From contig NC_057919.1 of assembly GCF_018873765.1 (NCBI RefSeq), positions 24,096,698 through 24,160,697 on the forward strand: a stretch of DNA of 64,000 bases, in the 5' to 3' direction. This document shows positions 44,251 through 55,130 of this stretch, in pieces. Origin of the DNA: Telopea speciosissima (lineage: Eukaryota > Streptophyta > Magnoliopsida > Proteales > Proteaceae). The notes beneath the pieces were generated by a model that was given only the letters and a program-made list of their open reading frames with translations, ran no database searches and had not been told where the DNA came from. Position 1 is the stretch's first letter; each line of letters starts with the position of its first letter. A program made the position numbers and the translations under genes.

Positions 44251-44257
44251 TTTTATA
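44251..44257 (-). promoter_or_regulatory. TATA box of the antisense gene
   Basis: TATAAAA on the minus strand within GGGTTATAAAACCC, about 140 bases upstream of the leader-intron donor. A start near 44220 would give a pyrimidine-rich 5' UTR. Confidence 0.5.
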
Positions 44258-44399
44258 ACCCAGGTTTCCGTCGAGCGAACGACCGGCCCAAATTGACCCT
44301 GAATCTGGCTGGATAAAAATCCTTATGAAGCCACTGCTTCAATAGGCAGACGACCGGCACCATTATGACTGTGCATCTGACAGTTTTTAGGCCTGCATC

Positions 44400-44820
44400 C
44401 GGCTGGCCCAAATAAATTAGAAAAATTTTAAAATAAAATAAAATAAAATATATACATATGTAATATAATTTAATGTACATAATAGGCATAGAATAGGTAT
44501 ATAATAAGATACTTAAAGTATATGTATGTGTATATAAAAGCTATGTATTTATGTTTGAAAAATATATATGTAGTCATACTATTACTTGTATACTATATGT
44601 ACTAAAAGCAAATAGTATATACATGTAATTACATATATTATATGAATAAATGTATATGTTTATAGTAAGTATATATGTTATACATTATATGCTAAGTGTT
44701 TCATAAATGCTGTACATATATTATTACTTAGTATTTATACACGAGTTAATTATGTATTTATCATATTGTATTTATAGTATATAAGTACTGTATATTATAT
44801 AATATTATATTTTTCTGTTT
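44400..44820. other. AT-rich spacer in the chromovirus leader
   Basis: Over 400 bases of TATATGTA-type sequence between the divergent antisense promoter and the sense ORF upstream of gag. No coding content. Confidence 0.6.
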
Positions 44821-44862
44821 AGGTACCTGAACCATTGGCTTAACACGTGACTGCGACTCAGA

Positions 44863-45114
44863 ATGAGTTATGTGTTAAGGCCAATAGAGGAATACAATTA
44901 CAATCCCGAGAACATTGATGAGTTGAATTGAAAACTCGAGCTACTCACCAATGACCGGTTATATCTTCAGTCAATTATGTGGAATGACGGCAAATCCTTG
45001 ATGACTAGGGATTTTTACATCATAGATCGAAGGGTAGAATACCTTCAATTCCATACCACTCGCATCGAATCTATCCTCCATGGAAGGGCGGATAAACTTC
45101 AAGGCCTTCCTTGA
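44863..45114 (+). pseudogene. Small ORF upstream of gag
   Basis: ATG 44863 to TGA 45112-45114, 83 codons with one internal TGA (codon 23, 44929-44931). The product is hydrophilic with RPIEEYNYNPENIDELN and RVEYLQFHTTRIESILHGR. It ends 130 bases before the gag ATG. Not recognised; it may be an upstream leader ORF or a detached gag N-terminus. Confidence 0.45.
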
Positions 45115-45243
45115 ATTCTGTTAAGTATGATGAATCATACTTTACTGTTCTTACTGTATTATCATTACTGTGCACTCTATTATATCAAACTGATGCATGT
45201 GCTGATAGTTTGATGTCTTGCTTTCTTATCTTAGTTGATCATT

Positions 45244-46457
45244 ATGAATGGACAGTATCCTAATACTTATAGGAGGCATAATGCACAAGGGCGTGCAAAT
45301 GCAGCCTCTTCCTCCAACCCTGCCCATAATGAACCTCCAGCTAAGGGTAAATAAGCAAACCCTCCAGATATGCCCATGCATGATGTGGCTAGTATTGTGG
45401 ACACTATTATGGAGAGGCAACAGCAACAAATGCAGCAAATGATGACTACCATGGGTGAACAATACCAGGCAGTCATTAGGGATCTACAAACTCCACTGGT
45501 AGCCCCTGCTGTCCCTACCCCTCCTGCACAACATAATGATGCTGAGGGACGCCTAATGGAGAGGTTTCTGAAGATCCAGCCCCTCACCTTTGCTGGAATT
45601 AGTAGAGATACCTTACTACCCGTTAAATGGGTTAAGGAGATGGAAAAGGCTTTCAAGTTTCTGGGATGTACTGATGAATAAAAACTTGTATGCGCTGGAT
45701 ACAAGCTTCAGTATGAGGCAGAAGCATGGTGGGAAACTACAAGGCCTATCGTAGAGGCTGCCCATCCAGTCTTATCTTGGGAAATTTTTAAGAGGCCTTC
45801 TTTGGAAACTACTTTCCCACCAGTGTAAGGAAGAAGAAGGAGATTGAATTGGCTGAGTTGACACAAGGGTCAAAGTCTGTGTTGGAATACCAACAGAAGT
45901 TTGAGGAGCTTTTCTTCTTTGCTCCTCTTCATCTTAATAATGATGAAGCAAAGTCACAGAAGTTTGAAGACTGATCGAGGCCGTAGATTGCCTCTATTAT
46001 ATCCACCAGAGTGAACCAAGGGTATTCTGAGACCGTACAGATGGCTAAGAAGATTGAGGATAAGCAAAGGGATGCTTATCACGTGAGTCAAGCATCCGGC
46101 AAGAGAGCAACGCCCTTCTTTGATAGAGGATTCAGTAAGTTCACCAAATCTTTTGGACCTAGTGCAGCTCCAGCTTTGCCACAAAGGAGCGAGTCTGAGT
46201 CTTCAGTGTCCAGGCCCGTGTATGCTAACCCCAGTACCAAGGCAATAGATGCAACAGCTCCAGCAAGCACTGTAGTGTTTAAGTGCTACACCTGTGGTCA
46301 GATGGGGCATACCTCCAGAACCTGCTACAATAGGAGGCCTGTTCTTCCCCCTCGCCAGCCAGCCAATAAGCCTCAGGGCCGAGTATATTCTGTGACTGCA
46401 AGTGAGGTTGAGGCTAACCAAGCAGTGGTTACTGGTATCATTCTAACTTATACCTAG
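45244..46457 (+). pseudogene. Chromovirus gag
   Basis: Starts ATG 45244 (MNGQYPNTYRRHNAQGR). TAA at codon 37 and a second stop at 45679-45681, plus a frameshift after about 45800, break it. It carries a Gln/Met-rich segment, the retrotransposon gag domain (RFLKIQPLTFAG, WVKEMEKAFKFLGC, YEAEAWWETTRPI, ELTQGSKSVLEYQQKFEEL) and a CCHC knuckle (KCYTCGQMGHTSRTCYNR, about 46280-46333). Confidence 0.88.
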
Positions 46458-46548
46458 TTGTATTTTCATTGAATGATATCATGCATACATAATCATCAAG
46501 TCATGACATATAGGTGCCATTCTCATTTGTTCTACACCTGCATATACC

Positions 46549-48641
46549 TTGTTTGATACGGGAGCAACTCATTCATTTGTGTCACCGTCATTTGCTAAGA
46601 GAACTGGTGTGTCACCAAAGTGTTTGACAGAGGGCCTAGCAGTTAGCACACCTATTGGATTAAGGATAGATTTGAACACATTGTATGAGCCCTGTGCTGT
46701 AAGGATTGTTGGCAAAGATATGAATGCCCATCTGATTCAGCTCAATATGACTGACTTTGATGTCATATTGGGGATGGATTGGTTAGCAGCGTACAAGGCC
46801 AATGTGCTATGTGCTGACAGGAAGATAGTATTCCAGCCTATAAGTGAGAAGGGATTCATCTTTGTGGGTGACAAGAAGAAGAAACCCAGAAAGATGGTGA
46901 TTTCAGCCTTAAAGATGAAGAAGATGTTAGATAAGGGATGCCAGGGATACCTTGTGTCTGTTATGGACACTAGGACACATGTTAGACCTATGTCAAAGAT
47001 CCCTACTGTAGGGGAGTTTCCTGATGTCTTCCCTGATGACTTGACAAGTCCACCTCCACCAAGGGAGAATGAGTTTGTGATCGATTTAATACCTGGAGCG
47101 GCGTCGGTATCTAAAGCACCTTATAGAATGGCACCGAGTGAGTTGAAGGAATTACAGGCTCAACTTCAAGACTTGTTGAAGAAAGGGTTTAAAAGACCTA
47201 GTATCTCACCTTGGGGTGCTCCAGTGTTGTTTGTGAAGAAGAAATACGGCTCCATGCGTATGTGCATTGATTTACCGAGAGCTGAATAAGCTGACAATCA
47301 AGAATAAGTATCCTTTGCCAAGGATTGATGATCTCTTTGATCAGCTTTAGGGTGCCCAAGTCTTTTCAAAGATTGATCTCAGATCAGGGTACCATCAATT
47401 TCGAATCAAGGAAGCCGATGTCAGTAAGACAGCCTTCAGGACTCAGTATGGACACTACGAGTTCATGGTAATGTCTTTTGGCCTTACTAATGCCCCAGCA
47501 GCCTTCATGGCCTTAATGAACAGAGTCTTCCACGATGTTCTGGACAAGTTTGTGATAGTCTTCATTGATGACATCTTGGTTTACTCCAAGAATGAAGAAG
47601 AGCATGCTGAGCACTTGAGGTTTGTTCTACAAAGGTTGAGAGAGAAGCAACTTTATGCAAAATTCAGTAAATGCGAATTTTGGGTGCCTCAAGTTAGGTT
47701 CTTAGGCCATGTAAAAAGGGATTGAGGTAGACCCAGGGAAGGTTGAAGCTGTGGTGAATTGGGAGAGTCCCAAGACTGTGACAGAGATAAGAAGTTTTAT
47801 GGGATTAGCTGGATACTACAGAAAATTCATAGAGAACTTCTCAAAGATAGCAATGCCCATGACACAGCTTACCAAAAAGGGGACTAAACTTGAGTGGAAT
47901 GAAGACTGTGAAAATAGTTTTCAAGAGTTAAAGAAGAAATTGGTGACAACCCCAGTTCTTGTCCTTCTTGAAGGAACTGAGGGGATGCTTGTGTATACGG
48001 ATGCCTCCAAGACAGGGTTAGGCTGTGTGTTGATGCAGAATGGGAAGGTTATTGCCTATGGTTCTAGACAACGAAAGGACCATGAGAGAAACTACCCTAC
48101 ACATGACCTAGAATTGGCAGTAGTTGTCTTTGCATTGAAGATGTGGAGGCATTATCTGTATGATGAGAAGATTGAGATCTTCACTGATCATAAAAGCTTG
48201 AAGTACTTCTTCACTCAGAAGGTGTTAAATATGAGGCAAAGAAGGTGGCTTGAACTCATTAATGATTATGAGTTTAACATTCTATACCATCCAGGGAAAG
48301 CCAATGTTGTGGCTGATGCACTCAACAGGAAATCCTCTAATTGGTCAACAGGCAGAATTGTGATTAATGATAATATTCTGAAAAACTTAAGTGCATTGAA
48401 TGTGGAGCTTATATTTGGGGAGACTAAAGAATTAATTCAAGTATTGATGGTGCAACCATCACTGCTGGCTCAGATCATTGCAGCCCAATCTTCTGATGAA
48501 GAGTTCCAACACATTGTAAGAAGTATTCGGGCTAGGACACAGAAAGATACTGATTTCACAGTGACAGTTGATGGAGTTCTGATGTTCAAAGACAGACTGT
48601 GTGTACCTATTGATAGTCAATTGAAGAGTCTGATTTTGTAA
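46549..48641 (+). pseudogene. Chromovirus protease, reverse transcriptase and RNase H
   Basis: Protease DTGATHSFVS (46552) and ILGMDWLAAYKA. RT with [31 protein letters not shown], then a frameshift at about 47275, [20 protein letters not shown] and the catalytic [10 protein letters not shown] (about 47562). A frameshift and stop near 47720 precede RNase [39 protein letters not shown] and [16 protein letters not shown] at 47348-47350 stands for Gln in QLQGAQ. The order PR-RT-RH-IN is that of Ty3/gypsy. Confidence 0.93.
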
Positions 48642-49924
48642 GAATCCCATCAATCTCCTTACTCTGTGCATCCAGGTGATACAAAAATGTACCGAGATTT
48701 GAAACAGTACTTGTGGTGGTATGGAATGAAGCAAGATGTGGCAACCTATGTTTCCAAATGCTCTACTTGTCAACAAGTAAAGGCTGTCAGACACCGACCA
48801 CATGGACTTCTGCAACCCTTAGCTATTCCAGAGTGGAAATGGGAGAACATCACTATGGACTTTGTCACTAGCCTTCCTCGCACTAGGAAGGGAATGGATA
48901 CAATCTGGGTAATTGTAGACAGATTGACCAAAACAGCCCATTTTATTCCAATGAAGATTACCTATTCTATGGATCAATTGGCTAAGCTATATGTGGATAA
49001 TATTATCAGATTACATGGAATACCAGTGAACATTGTGTCTGATAGAGATCCCAGGTTTACTTATAGATTCTGGAAGAGTCTACAATGGGCTCTGGATACT
49101 GAATTGAATCATAGTACAACACATCATCCTGAGATGGATGGGCAAATAGAGAGGACAATCCAGATTTTAGAATGCTCAGGGCTTTTGTGCTTGAGATGAC
49201 TGGTAACTGGGATGAACATCTATCTTTGATAGAATTTGCTTACAATAATAGTTACCATGCATCTATTGAGATGACTCCGTTCAAGGCATTGTATGACAAG
49301 ACATGTCATACTCCACTGTATTAGGATGAAGTTGGAGAGCGACGTATATTGGGTCTTGAATTGATCCAGAAGACCTGTGAGAAGGTTGATTTGATAAGAG
49401 AGAAGATTAAGGCTGCATAGTCCAGATAGAAGAACTATGCAGATAGAAGAAGGCAACACATTCAAATCAGAGTGGGTGAGAAAGCATTCCTGAAGGTGTC
49501 CCCAATCAAAGGTGTTGTGAGATTTGGGAAGGGAGGGAAGTTGAGTCCTCGATACATTGGCCCGTTTGAGATTATAGCCAGAGTTGGTGTAGTGGCCTAT
49601 CAGCTTGCATTGCCCCCATCACTTGCCGGTGTACATGATGTATTCCATGTCTCTATGTTAAGACAATACATCCCTGATTCGACACATCTACTACCTCAGC
49701 AACTAGCTGAACTTATTGCTGATCCGACCTATGAAGAGGTGCCCGAGAAGATTGTTGATGCAAAGGAACACAACCTGAGGAATAGAACTATCTCTTTTGT
49801 TAAAGTCATGTGGATTAACCACTCTGCAGCTGGAGCATCTTGGGAAAGAGAAGACTTGATGAAAGAGAGATATCCTTATCTCTTCGATCTCCCAGGTACA
49901 TCAATTTCGAGGACGAAATTCTAA
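48642..49924 (+). pseudogene. Chromovirus integrase with chromodomain-like C-terminus
   Basis: An HHCC zinc-binding region (VHPGDTKMYRDLKQYLWW, CSTCQQVKAV), the DDE core (ITMDFVTSLPRTRKGMDTIW, NIVSDRDPRF, HHPEMDGQIERTIQ), then [27 protein letters not shown] and a chromodomain-like end ([20 protein letters not shown]). A frameshift near 49180 and TAG stops at 49322, 49418 and 49427 interrupt it. The context reads Trp, Gln and Gln at those stops. The chromodomain-type end supports the Tekay/Del lineage, which targets heterochromatin. Confidence 0.9.
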
Positions 49925-49925
49925 T

Positions 49926-49938
49926 AAGGAGGGTGGAA
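49926..49938 (+). other. Polypurine tract of the chromovirus
   Basis: AAGGAGGGTGGAA immediately before the 3' LTR. Confidence 0.85.
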
Positions 49939-52488
49939 TGTGAAAATCGCAATAAATTTAAACTTTGGAACTTGTGTGATTTCAAGTTCCAGTTTTGAGT
50001 CCATAGTTGCTTCGATGCTATGGGCTGCATCGGTCGAGGAAGTGAATCAATCACGCGACACGCCTATGGAGGATTCCAGGGATTCTTCCCAACTTGCCCT
50101 TCTGGAGTCAGAGAACCCTGATGGAACCCCGCACTTAAGCTACCTATGTCTGATCTGCTGTCTGGATAGCATGCAGAACCTCTCCATCAATTAAACCCAT
50201 TGTAAGTATGATTTATTTGTATTTTATAACGTATCGTACTGATCGATTAGAGTTAATAGGGGTAGTTTAGTAATTTATCCCTATAGGGCCCACATCCCCA
50301 GTGAGGAATCCTGTTTTCAATAATTACCCACACCCGGATTACCCCTGATGTCATATGACATCATTATATAATTAGAATAACCTAATTAATAACTAATTCT
50401 ACTTAAAATCAGGTTTTAGAATTAAGTTATAAAAAATAGATTTTTAATTATTAAAACAAACACTACTTAACTAATCCACTATATATAATAACAACCCATT
50501 TATACTATTCACAATTCATAAAAACCAAAGAGAAGAAATCGATTCAGCCTTAGGAGAGCATAGAAAAGAGATAGAAGAGAAGGAGAAAAGAGAAGAAGAA
50601 GAGGAAATTGGAAGATTTCATCTTAGGGCTTTGATTCCATACCTGATCTTGGAGCTTTTAAGCCTTCATTAGAGTCCTTGCTGCCTATGATATTGCTGCC
50701 ATCACCTCTTCTTGTTGCTGCATTCAAGTAGGCCATAAAAACTTGTTGTATTTATCTTCTTCTCCTTGTTTCTCCATCTCTAATTGAATCTATGCTAAAA
50801 TCTGCCATTAAACCTTAGCTTAAATAGGTTTAATTGACTAATGACCCATCTCTGACCTCTTAATTTGGATCTAATAATGGTTCAGACCTGAAATTAGACT
50901 ATCAATTGCCTGCTGTTCATCAAATTGCAGCTGTAACCATTAATTTATTAAACCCTAAGTTGGAAATTGGGATTAATCTCTTAAAATCCCCAAATTGCTT
51001 TTAACTTTTATAATTAAATCATAATTTTGTGTTGACCCACCTTAGGACAGTGCAAAATATGAAATTGGTGGTTTGCATGTGAAGATCCATGCACCTGGGC
51101 CAAAAACCCCAATTCTGGCCAAGCAGCTGGATGGAGTTGTAGGCCTAGGGGCAGTCATCTGGCTCCCTGGAAATTTGCATCCGGCTGCCTATTTTAGTGC
51201 ATTTGTGACTTTGGACCATCACAGAACCTAATTTTTGTGAATTGTCTGATATACAGGGCTGTAAACCTTGTTTTTTGTCTGTCTTTCTTGGATCTCTGGC
51301 GGGTTATTAACCTAGGCTAGTCTATCATTGCCAAGTAATGGAATTTGACTTAATTTCAGTATGTTTATTATCTTAATTTCTTCTTGTTCAATATGCCATG
51401 CCATGCATCATTGACACTATTTAGAACATTTAGTTTGCTAGCTTCAAACTCTTTACATTAGATTGCATGTGAATTCGGTTGCATTGGCATACTACATTGC
51501 ATTGATATTGCTTGATACTGTACGAATGATGTTTATGATGCACTGTTACTTTACAATTGAACTGTACATACATATGCCATCATGACTAGACTGCATTGGA
51601 TTAGGATGCTTTATTACCCAGTACTACGTCCCTTACCAACAGGGGAAGAGGCGTTGGATAACACGTGGTAGTTCTGAAGGGATGATTCCGGAATGCCATT
51701 CACTGTCCCATGTTAGCGTGTGTATTCCGCTGTGGGAACAAACAGTACGGTTAGTTATTGGGGGTCCGTTAGCATCAGATGTTTGATGCCTGAGCTGCTG
51801 GGTCTTCACCGTAGTAGAATGCTTTTGCTCAGGTGACCGACGTCTGATTATGTGTTTTTGGGACCGAAGCTAGTATTCTATTACAGTAGTACTTATACCT
51901 TATGCGACTTAGTATCCATGTTAGGAGCATGCTTACTTAGGACATTCATCATAGACTGTTGTGACATATTTGCATGCATTTCCTTACTGGGCTTAGTGGA
52001 GCTCACCCCTGTGTACACCTTATTTTTCAGATGATACTACTGTTTCTAGTGCTTCTGTGGGAGTCTCCCCTTCACAGGACTCTCCTTCAGCTCATGGAGT
52101 TGATGCTCCTCTGGCGGTGATGCACGACGCTTCGTGCTCGTGCGATGACTGCGCATGCTCCTGAGTGACTGCTAGACCAGGCTTCTTCCCCTCTTTTTTG
52201 TTATACACTTCTGTATAATTATGTAAATAAGTCTTTTGTTTAACTCTTTTGTTTATGGTTTAAACACTGTAACTCAGTTCTTCTATATATATATATATAT
52301 CACAGTTCAGCTTTAGTCTTCTTTTATTACTACCTTATTTATGTATTTAATTGCTTCCGCTGCATTTAATTCTGTATTTGTGGATATGATTGCGAATAGA
52401 GTACACCACTTGCAATCCTGGTGGGTTGGTTGGATGTGAGAGACATCCAGTCACACTTGGCCCTTATAAACCGGACTGGGGTGTGACA
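49939..52488 (+). repeat. 3' LTR of the chromovirus
   Basis: 2550 bp, collinear with the 5' LTR. The GC-rich motif corresponding to 40897-40916 has lost its CpGs (GGGCAGTCATCTGGCTCCC versus GGGCGGTCGTCCGGCTCCC). Confidence 0.95.
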
Positions 52489-52967
52489 AGGGATCTGTCC
52501 ATATCTTTATTGTACGTTCAGATCTAACTCTCCGACAAATGATTTGTCTATTGTCTTCCACACAAGAATAGAGGGTAGAGTTTTTTTTAATGAATAAAAA
52601 ATTTCATTACCAAAAGAAAGAAAAGGGAGGGCGGAGAACATACAAACACAAACCAAATACAAGGCCTAACCAATAAAAGGCAAGGGCTTGCAAAATGGAA
52701 GGGGAAAGCCCTAATCAATTACAACCAACAAAAGAGGGCAAAGACTTGAGCCACATCAAGGCAAACTGACTCAGCCTCGACAAAAGCGCTATTTAGTAGT
52801 GTAAGGATCCACAGTGCCATGACAGAGGGCATGCTTTCTAATTTCCTTGTTTAGAGGCATAATCTTCACATTACTAGACAATGAATAGGCTATGTAGGGC
52901 CGTTTCTTAGGAAAAGGAGGGTAGCTAGTATCGCGTTGGTGGTAGACACGAAGGGATGGGGGATTAG

Positions 52968-53495
52968 GCTTGTAAAACGGTACGGTTTCAGTAATACGGT
53001 ATGGTTTCGGTACGGTACCAAAAATAGGTACCCAATACTGATACCGTACCATACCGTGTAAGAACCCTATTTTCAATACTGCAATCGTACCGCTACGGTA
53101 CGATTTTGGTACGGTATGAAAACGGTATATATACGGTACGGTATGAAAATGGTACATTTACGGTACAAAAAACGGTATAAATTTGATTTTCATAAATGAT
53201 ATGTATACGAAAACGGTATATATACGGTACAAAAATGGTATGCATACGGTACAAAAATGGTACGATTTCATTTTTACATGTTTACACCCCCAAACGGTAC
53301 GATTACGATAAAACGGTACGATTTCGATACATACTGACAGTATGACCGTAAAAACCGTTACTATACCGTACCGTATTCAATATTATTTGACCATACCATA
53401 TCATACCGTTTTTGCAATGGTGCGATTTGGTACGGTTTTACACAGGCGGTTTCAATTTCGGTATACGATTACGGTTCCAGATTGACACCCTTAGG
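52968..53495. mobile_element. hAT-type MITE with GGTACGGTA repeats
   Basis: Ends TAGGCTTGTAAAACGG and TTGACACCCTTA resemble the MITE at 4274-4543. Flanks share GGGGAT. The interior is almost entirely CGGTACGGTAT / ACCGTACC words in both orientations, with an internal TTTACACCCCC near 53281 suggesting a composite of two copies. Confidence 0.65.
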
Positions 53496-55099
53496 GGATG
53501 AGGGATAATAGGCGGTTGAGGGGGATCGAGATGGGCACTGGGTTGGGGCGCAATAGGGGACAACCCTACACAAGAGGTATGGGCCAGGTAAAGAGGGTCA
53601 GAGGGAGTGGATGGTAGACCGAGAGAGTTTGGAGAGGGAATTAAAGGGCTGATAATGAGAATTGGCCCATTAAGGCCAACAAATTTGGAGGCAGAAAGGC
53701 AATGGGCTGAGATAGAGAGAGAGAAGGGGGTCCATCCCAAGGATATCGACCACAAGAAGTAAGAAAGGGGGTTGGGAAGATTGAGGAAAGACAAAGGCGC
53801 CCACTCCAAGACAAGTAACTGGAAGAGGTAACAGGGGAGGTAAGGAGGAAGGGGTAGAAACAATCGTCAAATTAGAGAAAGAAGACAGAAAGCAAAGCGT
53901 AGGAGCACGTATAGGATGGCAAATAGACAGGGGGGCTGCAGGTTGAGGGTTCTCAAGGTATGAAGCAGGCAGAGCTTCAGAATAGGAGGCAGGGGTCAGA
54001 GCAGACGATCCTTCCCCAGTGGGTTGAAACAGCGAGAGAGGACACGAACAAGCGGTCCCAAGAGCGGTATGGACCAGCGGGAGGAATCTCGAAGCTAGGT
54101 CGTGACCGGTCGGAGAATCTAAAGCTAGTTTCTCACAGATGCAAGCTCGACGATGGCAGCAACTTCTGAGATGGCCACGATTAGGAGAGTGAGGGTTTGA
54201 AGAGGACGATTGACCAGGGTGAAGAAGGTACAAGGTATGAGGAAGGGGGGCCAGTATTGGTGTTGACAAGGGGGTTGGAGGAGTGGAGACTGAGATACTG
54301 CTAGTAACTGGGGTTGGCGGAACTTCTTGGTTAGAAGGTTTTGGTTGGAAATTTTTTGAGTCATTTCCAAAAACCTTATAGACAAGGCATTGGGGAGGAA
54401 GCCACTCATAGGTGACACGTTGGATGAAGGAGAAACCCTTGTCATTTGAAACCTTGATTGAAAGCGGAGAGGCTTCAGTAACAGAGATCTCCACACAAAT
54501 CCTGGCAAAAGCAAAGTAATCCATCCTTTTGGTACAAGCATAGGAGAATAGAGGCTTACCAACGACGAAGCCTACTATACTAATACCATCTCTGCGCAAG
54601 AAATGAAGAGGGAAACCCGACAAGGAGATCCAGACAGGGATGGAGCTAAGGTTGATGTGGTGTAGCTGAAGATGATCCCATTGGTGCAGCAGAATGGGTT
54701 TCTGACCGACGTGCCAAGGACCATCTTCAAGAGCTCGAAGCTTGTCTTCTTCAGAGGATAATTTGAAAATAAAGAAGTCATTGTCTAACAAATAAGTGTC
54801 AAGCGACCCAATTAGCTTCCATTGTTTTGTTAGGGAGATTTTGACAATGGGGAATGGGGATCGGTTGCCTATAAATGGCCGACTAGAGAGTTGCACCATA
54901 TCGAGGAGTCACCATCAAAGGAGGGAGGGACAAAATGAGGAGGGAGACCATCCCCCCAGAGCAGAGTGGGGCTAAGCAAATTGAGAGCTCCAAGTCGCAT
55001 TGGCAGGAGGAGGGTTGGTGGAGGGAGGGAGGGAGGGAGGAGGGTTGGGGGTGGCGGTACCGAGGGTTGAGGCACCACCAAGAGGCAGTCAACCATCAC
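53438..55099 (-). pseudogene. LINE ORF1 (DUF4283 / zinc knuckle)
   Basis: A proline-rich N-terminus shifts frame at about 54890 into a DUF4283 domain (VKISLTKQWKLIGSLDTYLL, EEDKLRALEDGPWHVGQ, IPVWISLSGFPLHFLRRDG, IVGFVVGKPLFSYAC) and a degraded knuckle (CLVYKVFGN; the second Cys is Tyr). Frameshifts near 54200 and 53800 break the Pro/Ser-rich tail. Related to the ORF1 at 17479-19158. Confidence 0.78.
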
Positions 55100-55130
55100 T
55101 ATCAGTCACATCCAAGGGGAGAGTTTATTA

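Larger units (their letters stand above)
39686..52488 (+). mobile_element. Ty3/gypsy chromovirus (Tekay/Del-like), complete structure
   Basis: 12.8 kb with LTRs 39686-42221 and 49939-52488 (TGTGAAAA ... TGTGCCA / TGTGACA) and a perfect 5-bp target duplication AGGGA (39681-39685, 52489-52493). It has a tRNA-iMet primer site, gag with CCHC knuckle, protease, RT, RNase H, an HHCC/DDE integrase with a chromodomain-like end, and a polypurine tract. Over the first roughly 270 bases the LTRs differ at about 16 positions by eye, so the insertion is moderately young. The 3-kb leader between primer site and gag holds an antisense gene and a small sense ORF. All genes carry stops. Confidence 0.95.
52575..55130 (-). 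mobile_element. ORF1-only L1-type LINE (no ORF2), carrying a MITE
   Basis: Minus order: ORF1 (about 55099-53450), a MITE (52968-53495), about 150 bases of ORF1 C-terminal coding, then directly a 3' UTR ending GGTAATGAAATTTTTTATTC plus an A run (T run at 52578). No endonuclease or RT lies between ORF1 and the 3' end. Either ORF2 was deleted or this is a non-autonomous LINE. It is more GC-rich than its flanks. Confidence 0.75.

Noticed and set aside
45267..45704. 145-codon minus frame opposite gag
   Set aside because: A Cys-rich shadow of the Gln/Met-rich gag frame; it has no promoter or family.
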